The translations under genes were made by a program, and so were the position numbers. Shown piece after piece: positions 21,366 through 29,853 of a DNA stretch of 64,000 bases. The notes under the pieces were generated by a model. That model had not been told where the DNA came from. It did no database searches and was given only the letters and a program-made list of their open reading frames with translations. Positions within the stretch are counted from its first letter, which is position 1. Each line of letters opens with the position of its first letter. Where the stretch lies: positions 427,501 to 491,500 of the forward strand of contig NZ_OZ075110.1 in the NCBI RefSeq assembly GCF_964186625.1. The letters run 5' to 3'. The stretch is from Asticcacaulis sp. MM231 (GTDB taxonomy: Bacteria > Pseudomonadota > Alphaproteobacteria > Caulobacterales > Caulobacteraceae).

Positions 21366-22694
21366 TTAACTGGCGGACAGCCAGCCACCGCCGCGTGCGA
21401 CAAAGAGATCTCGTTCCCGAACCTCAAGCGGGAGGGACAGGGCGTCAGCCAGGTGCCTCAGATTGCCGCCGATCAGGTCATCGAAACCCTTCATGTTCTG
21501 ACGAATAAGACCCTCAGCAAAGGCATCGAGCTGGTTGAGGAGGGGTTTGACCTCGGTGTCGAGGAAGCGGCGATAGCGGGAGCCTTCGATGCCGAAGGTG
21601 GCGAAGAAGGCTTCCACATCGGCGGCCGTCACATCTTCGAGGGTCTTGGCGGTGCCCAGGTTGAAGGCCAGTTGCTCGGTGTAGCGATCATTCAGTCGAA
21701 CCGGCAGGATGTCGTAGAAGGGCGCGAGCACTGGCACATCTGCTGCGACATATAGCAGGGCGTGGTTCTTGGCGTGATTGTCGTTATTGCCCAGTGCCAG
21801 GTTGACTAGGGTGGCCAGCATAAACAGGCGCTTGTCGGCCGCCGGATTGCGGGTGCAGTTCAGCAGGCCTTCAACGGCCTGAGCGTTGAAGGCGCGGCCA
21901 TCGCGACCCTGGCGTTCATATTTCAGACCGCGAGGCAGGCCCAGGGCTTGGGCGAAATCTTCCTGATGGAGGCGTCTGACGAACCCGTCGGCGTTCCAGC
22001 GATCGAAGCGAGTGATCAGCAAACCCTTGACACCGCTCTGATTCAGGCGCCGTGGCATGGACGTGTCGAGGCCTAGTTGCGACATCAGCACGCAGGCGGC
22101 CCATTCATGATCGACATCTGATTGGTCGGCACGCGCCGGCACCTTCAGGATGTGGGTCGAGGGCACTTTCTTGTCAGTGGCCGGCACGGCGAGGCGACCG
22201 TCGGGCAATAGGGTCAGGGCCATCTTTCCCTGGACGCCGGCCAGCGGAGACGGGTCCTTTGTCGCGTCTGGCAGTCGCTGGAATTCTGCCAGGGACACCA
22301 TGATGTCGGTAAGTCCGTCTGGTGTCAGCGCTTCGTAATCCGCCGACAGATCGCCTGGTACTTTGACGGGCGCCGATCCTTCAGGCAGGCAGGAGATGGC
22401 GCCGGAGCAGTCGGCGCCGAGATGATACAGTATGCCTACGACATCATCGCGGCTGATGCCTTGTCGGTCGATGAGTAAGCGCGTCTGATCGTTTTCAGGC
22501 AGGAGGTTGTTGAAAAACGCACGCGTCAATACATCGCCGAAGCCATCCGCCTGTAGCGGGAGGGATTGGGAGAGGGGCAGGGCGGGATTGGCGAGATAGG
22601 TATCGTTATAGCGGAAATCCACCGAACCGCTGTCGAAGGATTCAAGTGTACCGACCGGCTGGTGTGCGCCGTCGAGCCAGACATCCAGTCTCAT
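21366..22694 (-). CDS. hipA: HipA-type serine/threonine kinase toxin
   Basis: The protein has 442 residues. The family phosphorylates targets such as glutamyl-tRNA synthetase and arrests growth. It has an N-terminal HipA N1-like domain (about residues 1-100) and a kinase core. The catalytic loop GNNDNHAKN (302-310; Asp305) and the metal-binding FYDILP (Asp328) are intact, as is the STHILK nucleotide-binding strand. ATGA overlaps the upstream antitoxin-like gene. The kinase should be active. Confidence 0.93.
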   Translation of the reverse strand: MRLDVWLDGAHQPVGTLESFDSGSVDFRYNDTYLANPALPLSQSLPLQADGFGDVLTRAFFNNLLPENDQTRLLIDRQGISRDDVVGILYHLGADCSGAISCLPEGSAPVKVPGDLSADYEALTPDGLTDIMVSLAEFQRLPDATKDPSPLAGVQGKMALTLLPDGRLAVPATDKKVPSTHILKVPARADQSDVDHEWAACVLMSQLGLDTSMPRRLNQSGVKGLLITRFDRWNADGFVRRLHQEDFAQALGLPRGLKYERQGRDGRAFNAQAVEGLLNCTRNPAADKRLFMLATLVNLALGNNDNHAKNHALLYVAADVPVLAPFYDILPVRLNDRYTEQLAFNLGTAKTLEDVTAADVEAFFATFGIEGSRYRRFLDTEVKPLLNQLDAFAEGLIRQNMKGFDDLIGGNLRHLADALSLPLEVRERDLFVARGGGWLSAS

Positions 22695-23584
22695 CGTTTC
22701 ACCGCCTTCAGGTCAATACCTACGGCCTGGCAGACTTTGAGGATGCGCCCGAATTCCAGGGTGGGTTTGCCGGCTTCCAATTCCAGGATGAAGCGGCGTC
22801 CGACACCTGTCAGATCGGCGAACTGCTGCTGCGTGAGTTTCATGTCCTTGCGCTTGTCATGAACGATACGGCCGAGGTCGGCGACTGATGACAAGGCAGG
22901 GCTTTCCGCTTTCCGAACCTGTTGCTTCACATCGAGCTGAATGCGGGGTGCGGGCAGTGGCGCCGGCTGCAACGCGGTAATGGATTTTTTGACCGCTGAA
23001 TCTAGGGCTGCCTGTTGTCTCTCGATTTCAGCGAAGGGGTCCCGGCCCATCGCGGCCTTGAACTTCTCGTTATGTTCCTGTTGTTGTGCGCGCAAGGTCT
23101 CACGCGCAGCGTCGTAAGCCGCAATCTCTATCTTGTATTTATCGAGGGGATGGGAGGCCGTACTTGCGAGAATTGCCTGGTGTTTCGCAGTCAAGGCGGC
23201 CAGCTGTTCGGGGCCTTTCGCAAGGTCGTTTGCCACGATTTGCTTCAAAGTATCCGCGTAGGGCGGAGGCTCCAGTGCGGCCATCATGACCTGATGGCGA
23301 GCCTCCATATCCGCGAGTGCGTTCTTGCCAGATGCCATGTCCAGTGCGAACTGAATCTTGTCTATATCGCCTAGTGGGTCGGGTTTCATGGCCTCGATGA
23401 AGAGGGCTTGCTGTCTCTTCTGCTCGGCAAGAACGTCCTTGCCTGTAGCCAGGTCGAGCGCTCTCTGAATAGAGGCTAATGTGTTTGCCCGATCGAGTTC
23501 TCCAGACATGACTGATTTAACCGAAGTGAGGCTTAAGCCTACGTCGGTCGCTTTCAGATTGGGCTTAGGATCTTGCTGGGACAT
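22691..23584 (-). CDS. HipB-like antitoxin with N-terminal tandem repeats
   Basis: The protein has 297 residues from ATG 23584, which follows CAGGAG. The last 65 residues are a HipB-type helix-turn-helix (KRKDMKLTQQQFADLTGVGRR...), ending in the usual position before hipA, with which it overlaps. HipB is normally under 100 residues. Here about 200 extra N-terminal residues contain four tandem helical repeats of 38, 38, 38 and 37 residues (residues 43-193), each opening with a [LNY]D.A.. motif, and a partial fifth. Antitoxin and repressor function is known for the family. The role of the repeats is unknown. Confidence 0.85.
   Translation of the reverse strand: MSQQDPKPNLKATDVGLSLTSVKSVMSGELDRANTLASIQRALDLATGKDVLAEQKRQQALFIEAMKPDPLGDIDKIQFALDMASGKNALADMEARHQVMMAALEPPPYADTLKQIVANDLAKGPEQLAALTAKHQAILASTASHPLDKYKIEIAAYDAARETLRAQQQEHNEKFKAAMGRDPFAEIERQQAALDSAVKKSITALQPAPLPAPRIQLDVKQQVRKAESPALSSVADLGRIVHDKRKDMKLTQQQFADLTGVGRRFILELEAGKPTLEFGRILKVCQAVGIDLKAVKR
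23006..23458 (-). repeat. tandem 38-residue coding repeats in the HipB-like protein
   Basis: Repeat units open LDLATGKDVL, LDMASGKNAL, NDLAKGPEQL and YDAARETLRA at 38-residue spacing, and a partial fifth begins LDSAVKK. Each is predicted helical with a Q/H-rich middle and a proline near position 25-28. Confidence 0.85.
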
Positions 23585-23598
23585 GTCTAGCTCCTGTA

Positions 23599-23704
23599 CG
23601 GGAACTTTTATCACCAAAATCGTTAAAAGTCTATGCTGAGTGCCCGAGCGGGAACAATTTGGTGATTGATCGACAATTTGGTGATTTTGGTTCCCGTTCG
23701 GGAA
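23599..23704 (-). promoter_or_regulatory. hipBA promoter with operator repeats
   Basis: CGGGAAC occurs at 23599-23605 and 23649-23655, and the palindrome TTCCCGTTCGGGAA lies at 23691-23704. CAATTTGGTGATT occurs twice, 19 bp apart (23655, 23674), with an inverted relative, TCACCAAAAT, at 23611. Such repeats fit autorepression by the HipB-like protein. Confidence 0.6.
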
Positions 23705-23809
23705 TATTTATTGTCGCCTGTTCAACTTCTCAGTGATATCAGTTGGTATTGGACCGGCAAGAGTCGAAGGGCATGCACTATCAAGTGCTCAGCGCTCTCC
23801 CTTGAGCTC

Positions 23810-24130
23810 GGGAGCGACGTGTCTGTTGCTGAGGTGTGCCGCAAGGCCGGAATATCGGATGCAACCTTCTACAACTGGCGTAAAAAATACGCCGGCCTGA
23901 TGCCGTCAGAGATGCGACGGATGCGTCAGTTGGAAGAAGAGAACGTCAAGCTGAAACGCATTGTCGCGGATCTGTCTCTGGACAAGGCAATGTTGCAGGA
24001 TGTTCTGGCAAACAAGCGCTAAAGCCTGACGCCAGACGTGAGCTCGTTGACCGGGTGATTGCGGCCTGGCAGGTATCGGTTCGCCGGGCCTGCCGCGTTC
24101 TGCATGTAGATCGCCCATCATTAGCGACGA
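23810..24130 (+). pseudogene. IS3-family transposase remnant (OrfA 3' part and OrfB start)
   Basis: From about 23810 the frame encodes an OrfA C-terminal half: VSVAEVCRKAGISDATFYNW helix-turn-helix, then a leucine-zipper-like stretch to the stop at 24022. OrfB begins directly after (KPDARRELVDRVIAAW, VSVRRACRVL) and is lost after about 35 residues. The OrfA N-terminus is replaced by the hipBA promoter. Confidence 0.8.
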
Positions 24131-24186
24131 TCCAATCATTCTGGCTCGTGCAGAAAAATTCATCACAATATGTCGTGCAAACCTAA
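24117..24186 (+). pseudogene. 5' part of a gene split by two insertion sequences
   Basis: The frame SDDPIILARAEKFITICRAN runs into the duplicated CTAA at 24183-24186. If both downstream IS elements and their duplications are removed, it continues in frame at 26555 to a stop at 26700. The product is not recognised. Confidence 0.5.
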
Positions 24187-25617
24187 CACTACTTTGGCAG
24201 AAAATGAATTTTGAGGATTCCCCCGGCTGACATTGCGTGATTCATAGAGAGCCAGCTTTAAGGAGACTGGCGATGTCGGAACATTGGCGCGTAGATTTGG
24301 AAGATTGGTTGACGCCCTTCCTGGTGGCCTTGCGGCATAAGACCCGGATGCGGCTGTGCCCTGCCTATATTGCAGGCCTGATTGGCCCGGGTGACCGCAA
24401 GAGTGTCCAGCCGATGGCCGCCCGCGATGGCGAGTTTGGCTATGACCAACTCCATCATTTTGTCTCTGACGGCGTTTGGGAAAGTGGACCGCTTGAAGCC
24501 GTTCTCCTGAAGGAGGCCGACCGTCTGGTGGGGGATGATGCCGGTTATCTTGTCATCGATGACACGGCGCTGCCGAAAAAGGGCAGCCATTCGGTTGGCG
24601 TGGCGGCGCAATATGCTTCCTCGCTTGGCAAGACGTCCAACTGCCAGTCGCTTGTTTCGGTGACGCTGGCATCGCGCGAAGTGCCTGTGATGGTGGGCCT
24701 GCGCCTGTTCTTGCCCGAGAGTTGGACGAATGATGTCGCGCGGATGAACCGGGCTCGGGTCCCGCAAGAATGCCAGGTTGCCCTGACAAAGCCGGAGATC
24801 GCCATTGAGGAAATTGATCGTGTTATAGCCTCTGGGGCCCGGTTCGGGTGCGTGCTGGCCGATGCTGGCTATGGGTCAAGCGGGCCGTTCCGCGAGGCCC
24901 TGAGCAAGCGCGACCTGTTGTGGGCCGTCGGCATATCACGGCGTCAGAATGTGTATCAGGCAGACGTCGGCCTAATCTTCCCGGAAGCGGCAACCGGAAG
25001 GCGGCGCAAATACCATGTCCCTGACGATGTTGCTGTCTCTGCCGAAAAGATGTTGGCTGATGGGAAATGGAAGAAAGTAAGTTGGCGGCGCGGAACCAAA
25101 GGCAAGCTGAACTGCCAGTTTGCCGCTTGCCGCGTTCGGGTCGCAGATGGCCACAGGCATCGTATGAGCGACGGTCGTGTCCAAGCCATGCCTGGCGAGG
25201 AGGAGGTCTGGCTGGTCGGGGAAAGGCGTTCAACCGGAGAACAGAAATACTACCTGTCAAACCTGCCTGCCGACGCCCCCCTCAAGATGCTAGCCGCGGC
25301 TATCAAGGCAAGGTGGATCTGCGAACAGGCACATCAGCAACTCAAGGAAGAGCTTGGGCTTGATCACTTCGAAGGCAGGTCATGGACCGGTTTGCACCGA
25401 CATTGTCTAATGGCGATGATCGCTTTTGCATTTCTCCAATCCCGCCGCCTCAAAGCAGCGGGACGAAAAAAAAAGTCGGGGGGCCACCGCCTCAGCCGAC
25501 AATGCCCGCCATCCGCCAGGCCATTCTCGACCTCTTCATGCGACCGCCACCAAGGCGCTGTCCCCACTGTGACAAACGCCTCGCCGAGCCCGCCAAGAAT
25601 AATATGCCAAAGTAGTG
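24187..25617 (+). mobile_element. IS701-type insertion sequence
   Basis: Perfect 13-bp terminal inverted repeats (CACTACTTTGGCA at 24187-24199, TGCCAAAGTAGTG at 25605-25617) enclose one transposase gene. The 4-bp target duplication CTAA lies at 24183-24186 and 25618-25621. Confidence 0.9.
24270..25615 (+). CDS. IS701-family transposase, expressed across a frameshift or frameshifted
   Basis: The transposase has about 447 residues if the two frames are joined. DDE-type motifs include YLVIDDTALPKKG (first Asp), CVLADAGYG (second Asp) and RWICEQAHQQLKEELGLDHFEGRSW (Glu region). The start is ATG 24273, or TTG/GTG nearby. After LKAAG a run of nine A (25466-25474) separates the main frame from the -1 frame. 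The -1 frame encodes the expected C-terminus (GGPPPQPTMPAIRQAILDLF, then a CPHC zinc-like motif) up to the stop at 25615. The unshifted frame instead runs to 25697, into the next IS. Slippage on the A run, or a lost base, would explain this. Confidence 0.85.
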
Positions 25618-25621
25618 CTAA

Positions 25622-26551
25622 GAGCCCGACTCAAAAGTTCATGAGACATAGCAGTACCTTGCGAGCGTGCGGGTCAAGAGCCTTACGCTGGCGATGACTG
25701 TCCAAGCGGTTGCGCTTTGAAGAGTTGTCTCCCAATCCTTGGCTAGGCGTCTGCATCGGCCCAGCCAGGCGAAGGTACGCTCGACGACCCAGCGGCGCGG
25801 CAGGACCTCGAAGCCCTTGGCTGCGTCGCTACGCTTTATGATCTCGATGGTCCAGTCTCCGTGGCCCTTCATAGCAGCCTTAAGTTTGTCACCAGCATAG
25901 CCACCATCGGCGAAGACGTGGCGCAGCCAGGGAAAATGGTAACGAACGGCGCGAAGCACAGCTGGGGCACCATCACGATCCTGAATATCCGCCGCATGGA
26001 TGACAACAAATAACAGCAGTCCCAAGGTGTCGGTGATGATATGCCGCTTGCGACCCTTGATCTTCTTACCAGCATCATAGCCACGAACACCGCCACTTTC
26101 GGTCGTTTTGACGCTCTGACTGTCGATGACGCCGGCTGAGGGGCTGGCTTCACGGCCCTCCAGTTCGCGTGCCGCCATGACGAGCAGGTGATTGATCTTC
26201 TGCCATAGACCGCTGCTACGCCAATCATAGAAATAGCCCTGAACGGTCGTCATCGGGGGAAAGTCCTTCGGCAACATCCGCCACTGGCAACCCGAGGACG
26301 CAATATACAGGATCGCATTCACCACGGCCCGCATCGACGTTGTGCGCGGTCGACCGCCACGTTTGGCAGGCGGCAGTAATGGGACCAATAAAGACCACTC
26401 TTGTTCCGTCAAATCGCTTGGATAGCGCGACGATTTGCGTCTATGTTCGACGCGGGCAATATCATCCCAAGGCATCCGAATCTCCGTTTCTTCGCAACAA
26501 ACAGAGAATCACAACCTATTGATATTGCCCACCTTCTTTTCGGTCAGGCTC
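25622..26551 (-). mobile_element. IS5-family insertion sequence (TNA-duplicating group)
   Basis: The ends GAGCCCGACTCAAAAG (25622 onward) and GAGCCTGACCGAAAAG (complement of the right end at 26551) are imperfect inverted repeats. TAA flanks the element at 25619-25621 and 26552-26554. It inserted into the target duplication of the neighbouring IS701-type element. Confidence 0.85.
25639..26475 (-). CDS. IS5-family transposase, intact
   Basis: The protein has 278 residues, with an N-terminal DUF4096-type region (SDLTEQEWSLLVPLLPP) and a DDE core: VIDSQSVKTTE (first Asp), HVFADGGYAGDK (second Asp) and RRWVVERTFAWLGRCRRL (Glu). The length and motifs are complete, so the element could be active. 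Confidence 0.95.
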   Translation of the reverse strand: MPWDDIARVEHRRKSSRYPSDLTEQEWSLLVPLLPPAKRGGRPRTTSMRAVVNAILYIASSGCQWRMLPKDFPPMTTVQGYFYDWRSSGLWQKINHLLVMAARELEGREASPSAGVIDSQSVKTTESGGVRGYDAGKKIKGRKRHIITDTLGLLLFVVIHAADIQDRDGAPAVLRAVRYHFPWLRHVFADGGYAGDKLKAAMKGHGDWTIEIIKRSDAAKGFEVLPRRWVVERTFAWLGRCRRLAKDWETTLQSATAWTVIASVRLLTRTLARYCYVS

Positions 26552-26554
26552 TAA

Positions 26555-26700
26555 GAGCTTCACAGGGCTTCGGAAGATTCCCGACCCGGATAATTACTGG
26601 CCCCATCTCTGTTGGAATTGCTGCTAACAAGAAAGATCCTTGGGCTTTAGGGGCAGAGCGATTTCGACACATGGTCAATGTAGCGGATCTGCCATTCTAA
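26555..26700 (+). pseudogene. 3' part of the gene split by two insertion sequences
   Basis: The frame ASQGFGRFPTRIITGPIS...FRHMVNVADLPF ends at 26700. It joins in frame with 24117-24186 once the IS elements are removed. I do not recognise the protein. Confidence 0.5.
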
Positions 26701-26787
26701 TTTTCAGCTAGAAAACGTCCGTCGCAGCTTGAAATCAATGTTAGAATGAAAGAATCAAACCTGACTATGCGTAGGCCATCACGCTAT

Positions 26788-27857
26788 TCAACGCCTCTGA
26801 TGGCTATTGATCGTTGTTTCCAGTTTCATCAGCGTTTGCATGACGGTATCGAATCCTGGCGCATCGCCCATGAACATTTCCGCCATAGCGGTATAATCGC
26901 GCTTTAGTTCATCCACCGGATCACCTGTCGGCATCAGTTTCAACGTGCCGAAGTCGGCTGTGTCGTAAGAGGCTTTAGGATCGCGGAAAAGCAGGCTCTT
27001 ATTGCGGACGACCAATGCCAGCAGTTCGGGTTGCTTCATCGCCGTATCCGCGATGCCCGCTTCCGCCAACATGTGAAGGTCATAATAATGACGTGACATC
27101 CGGTCCCGCATTTTCGAGCCGTGATGCAGGGCATGCAGGATCGTTGCTTTCTCCCAGAAAGTCCGTTCTGCAGCCAGCGTTGAAAAGGGCGTGTCCGCAT
27201 TCCCGAACAGGTCGGGGAATTCGTCAGCCAGATAGGGCCTGATAACGCGCGTCTCGTTCGGTTCAATCTCGCCGCGTGCGCCGAACTCCAGCTTAATCTG
27301 CGGCTTGATGTAGCCGATCTCGCCTTCACCGAAACGGCCAGCGCCATATCCGCCATGTCCATACCCCATGCCGTAATTGGTAAGACGCGGATACCGGAAC
27401 TGGATCGTCTGCGCGTCTTCGTCGGCGATGACCAGTTCCCAGCCGTCTTCCGTGCCAAGGGCCTCCGCAATCGAAGTCCGGATCGCAGGCATGGCAATCT
27501 CAGCGATGTAACGCTCCGCCTCCGCCTTTACCGCATCGGCGCGGCGCTTAATTTCGTTCGTGCCTATCCCCGGTTCCATCGGCGACGACGTATCCCGGAG
27601 AAACGGCGCTGTGCGGCCAATCGTCAGGTCGATATCTTCTGAAAAGCGGGCAATAATGCCGTAGGCCTTCGAGAGAGCGAAGTGCCGCCCTTAAAAGTCA
27701 GATGCGGTCCAAGCTCGGCGTGTTCGGCCAGACGCCGCAGCGTCCAGCAGACCCAGAAATCCTTCTCGATAATCATTGGCCGCAAATCGCGCCGGGCCGC
27801 TGCTTCCTCAATGGCTGCAATGCGGTCTTCGGCGGAACTGCGGGCAAAATCATCCAT
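26788..27857 (-). pseudogene. abiEii: AbiEii-type nucleotidyltransferase toxin, frameshifted
   Basis: AbiEii toxins are nucleotidyltransferases, some of which modify tRNA. The start at 27857 (ATGGATGA overlap with abiEi) leads through MIIEKDFWVCWTLRRL and LTFKGGTSLS, after which the frame is lost. The expected continuation KAYGIIARFSEDIDLTIGR lies in another frame and runs to the C-terminus at 26788. The break is a 2-bp excess in a short GA tract at 27671-27679 (CTCTCT instead of CTCT on the coding strand). The KGGTSL and SEDID active-site motifs are both present but in different frames. Confidence 0.9.
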
Positions 27858-28452
27858 ATTTCAGGCCTTCAATCTTTGTGATGGCGTTCGCCATCCAGCC
27901 GGAAACGACCAGCCTGGCACCAGTAAGAGCCTTAACGTCGCGGCTGTCCAGTTGGTCAGCACAGCGTTTCAGCAGATCAGCGTCAATCCCGTTTTTGCCG
28001 AGGTAGGCGAGGGCTTGCAACGTATAATTCACCTTCGCAGGCACACCGTCGAGAATGGGTGTGCGCGCGTGCCTGAATGCGATGGTGCGTCCGCCTATTC
28101 GCGTTACACGAGTTGCGCCGCTGGTCATATAGGTCGGACGTGCCGGAACCTGTGTCGAGAGCCCCAGTATGTTTGCTGCTGCCGCGCCGGACGGGAAAAC
28201 CGTGTCGCCGGACTTCTTGGCTACGGCCCCGGCGAGTTGGTCAATGTCCGGCGACATCGTGCCCAATTTGGAATGCTGGCGAGGATAATCATAGACCCCG
28301 CGATCCACACGGCGGATCACGCCCTGGCGCGCTAGCCGCGACAGCGTTTGGTCCACAGCGGCGCGGCTTCCCAGATCGAGGAAGTCCCTGGGCGTAAACA
28401 CCCAGCCGCGCTTGCCCGTCAGGCGGCGCTTGATCTTATCAATGACAGCCAC
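27850..28452 (-). CDS. abiEi: AbiEi-type antitoxin (DUF6088)
   Basis: The protein has 200 residues. An N-terminal winged helix (about residues 15-60: FTPRDFLDLGSRAAVDQTLSRLARQGVIRRVDRGVYDYP) is followed by the AbiEi antitoxin domain. It represses its own operon and neutralises AbiEii in known type IV systems. It overlaps the toxin start by 8 bp. The gene is intact although its toxin is frameshifted. Confidence 0.92.
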   Translation of the reverse strand: MAVIDKIKRRLTGKRGWVFTPRDFLDLGSRAAVDQTLSRLARQGVIRRVDRGVYDYPRQHSKLGTMSPDIDQLAGAVAKKSGDTVFPSGAAAANILGLSTQVPARPTYMTSGATRVTRIGGRTIAFRHARTPILDGVPAKVNYTLQALAYLGKNGIDADLLKRCADQLDSRDVKALTGARLVVSGWMANAITKIEGLKYG

Positions 28453-28618
28453 TTGGTGTCTCCTTTGTTGTCAGAAATATAGCATATTTTATCTGACAAA
28501 CAAATATAGTCTTACATCCCTTAAAGATTGCCTAAAGCTATAAATATCAATGAATTAAAGGAAGCCTATCAGCTTGATTGAAAACAATTGGCTAATTTTC
28601 CTGCCCTGCATAAAAACC
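28453..28618. other. promoter region of abiE
   Basis: An AT-rich stretch upstream of the antitoxin start holds TTTGTTGTCAGAAATATAG and TATTTTATCTGACAAACAAA, an inverted pair (TTTGTTGTCAGA with TCTGACAAACAAA-like arms), a likely operator. There is no gene. Confidence 0.5.
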
Positions 28619-28929
28619 GCCTGCGATGCCGATAGCAACAACACGACCGCCAGCGCTGTAAGAGACTTACGCATGACGTCCCCCTGATTGTTATTTTTAG
28701 GTGATGTAATCACGGTTGTGATTTCATGGCAACAGTGGAAATTGGCGTCTATCGCCTGTATGCAGAGATTTTAATTTGGTCAGTCTAACTAGGGCCCGTG
28801 ATAGTTATCCGGTTTCTCGTTGGAATAAGATCGGTCTAATGCATTCCGAATGAGCCTAGGCTTTTGGCGTTAGGAGGGCCGCTTTCGGGCAAAGCACCGC
28901 CGTATGAGATCGAATTCGCCTTGGGCGCA
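28619..28929 (-). repeat. direct repeat, copy 1: promoter and first codons of the S9 peptidase gene
   Basis: This stretch of about 311 bp closely matches 32057-32370. It includes the upstream region and an ATG at 28674 that begins the same signal peptide (MRKSLTALAVVLLL), after which the homology ends and a stop soon follows. It is the stub of a second copy of the peptidase gene. Confidence 0.9.
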
Positions 28930-28997
28930 TAAGCAACGTCGACCGGCTTGTTAAGGCCAGTAAGGCGTCGCGACCTCGCACGTGTCCGAGGCGCGTG

Positions 28998-29840
28998 TCA
29001 GGCCCCTAGTGAACTCGTCTTCTTCCGAACGGGCTTAGAGGCTGTCTTGGACTGAGCCACGGAGGGCGGCGTATAGGCTGGATAAGAGGCCGTGATGTTC
29101 TTGATGACGTATGCATATTCAAAGCCAGGGTCCTGTCCAGGAATAATACCGTTCATACCGGAGAGGTCCTGCCTCCCAAGAATGGGGGATGGGCCGGGCG
29201 CCGAATTATTATATGTCCCCCAGGCGGAGCCACCGTTTGACACCATGATTTCAACTGTTTTGATCGAGTCTGGCAAAAAGGCCGCAGCCCTTTTCGTTGG
29301 CGTTTCAAGACGCGCTGCGTGAGAATTTCCGCCGTACGCAATGACAAAGCCCTTCGTCATCGAGGCTTTGATGCTCTCGCCTATGCATCTATTGCCGAAG
29401 GCATCCGGATCGGCCGGGACGCCGTCAAATCGACATCCAAGCTGATAATCGATCGTGACGCGACCAGTTTTGCCGCGAAGGGTCCGCAGCCAAGTGATCA
29501 GATCAGCCATCGCCTGTGAGGTGCGACCATCCGAAGGATGCGCCCACTCCACGGCCCAGGCAGGACTGGTCTCGGCTGTAAGCTCCATGGAGACGACGAC
29601 CGACCCCTCGGTTTGGGCAAGGGCCTGCGTTACGAAACAAGCCAGAACCTTTGGCATCTCCCGTGTCCCGTGCAACTCGCCGACGTAAATACCGCGTCCC
29701 GCTAGCAACTCACGTGGCAAAGGCGAGCAATCTTGGGAATTGACAGGTGACTTTCCCGCCTTTGCAGCGTTAGCGGAAGAGGCAGCCCCACTTAGGAGAA
29801 AAAGAAGCACAAGCGCGCTCAACGGTCGGCCGTTTGACAT
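28998..29840 (-). CDS. secreted Tiki/ChaN-like protein
   Basis: The protein has 280 residues. A signal peptide ends SSANA. GIYVGELHGTREMP near residue 50, VSMEL near 85 and VIAYGGNSHAAR near 170 match the spaced motifs of the TIKI/ChaN/EreA-like superfamily of metal- or haem-binding hydrolase-like proteins. The C-terminal 25 residues are basic and low-complexity. It lies 14 bp downstream of the S9 peptidase gene and is probably cotranscribed with it. The substrate is unknown. Confidence 0.7.
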   Translation of the reverse strand: MSNGRPLSALVLLFLLSGAASSANAAKAGKSPVNSQDCSPLPRELLAGRGIYVGELHGTREMPKVLACFVTQALAQTEGSVVVSMELTAETSPAWAVEWAHPSDGRTSQAMADLITWLRTLRGKTGRVTIDYQLGCRFDGVPADPDAFGNRCIGESIKASMTKGFVIAYGGNSHAARLETPTKRAAAFLPDSIKTVEIMVSNGGSAWGTYNNSAPGPSPILGRQDLSGMNGIIPGQDPGFEYAYVIKNITASYPAYTPPSVAQSKTASKPVRKKTSSLGA

Positions 29841-29853
29841 TTGGATCGCCCTA

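Noticed and set aside
23006..23458. CRISPR-like regular repeats
   Set aside because: The periodicity is at protein level inside a gene; there are no identical DNA repeats or spacers.
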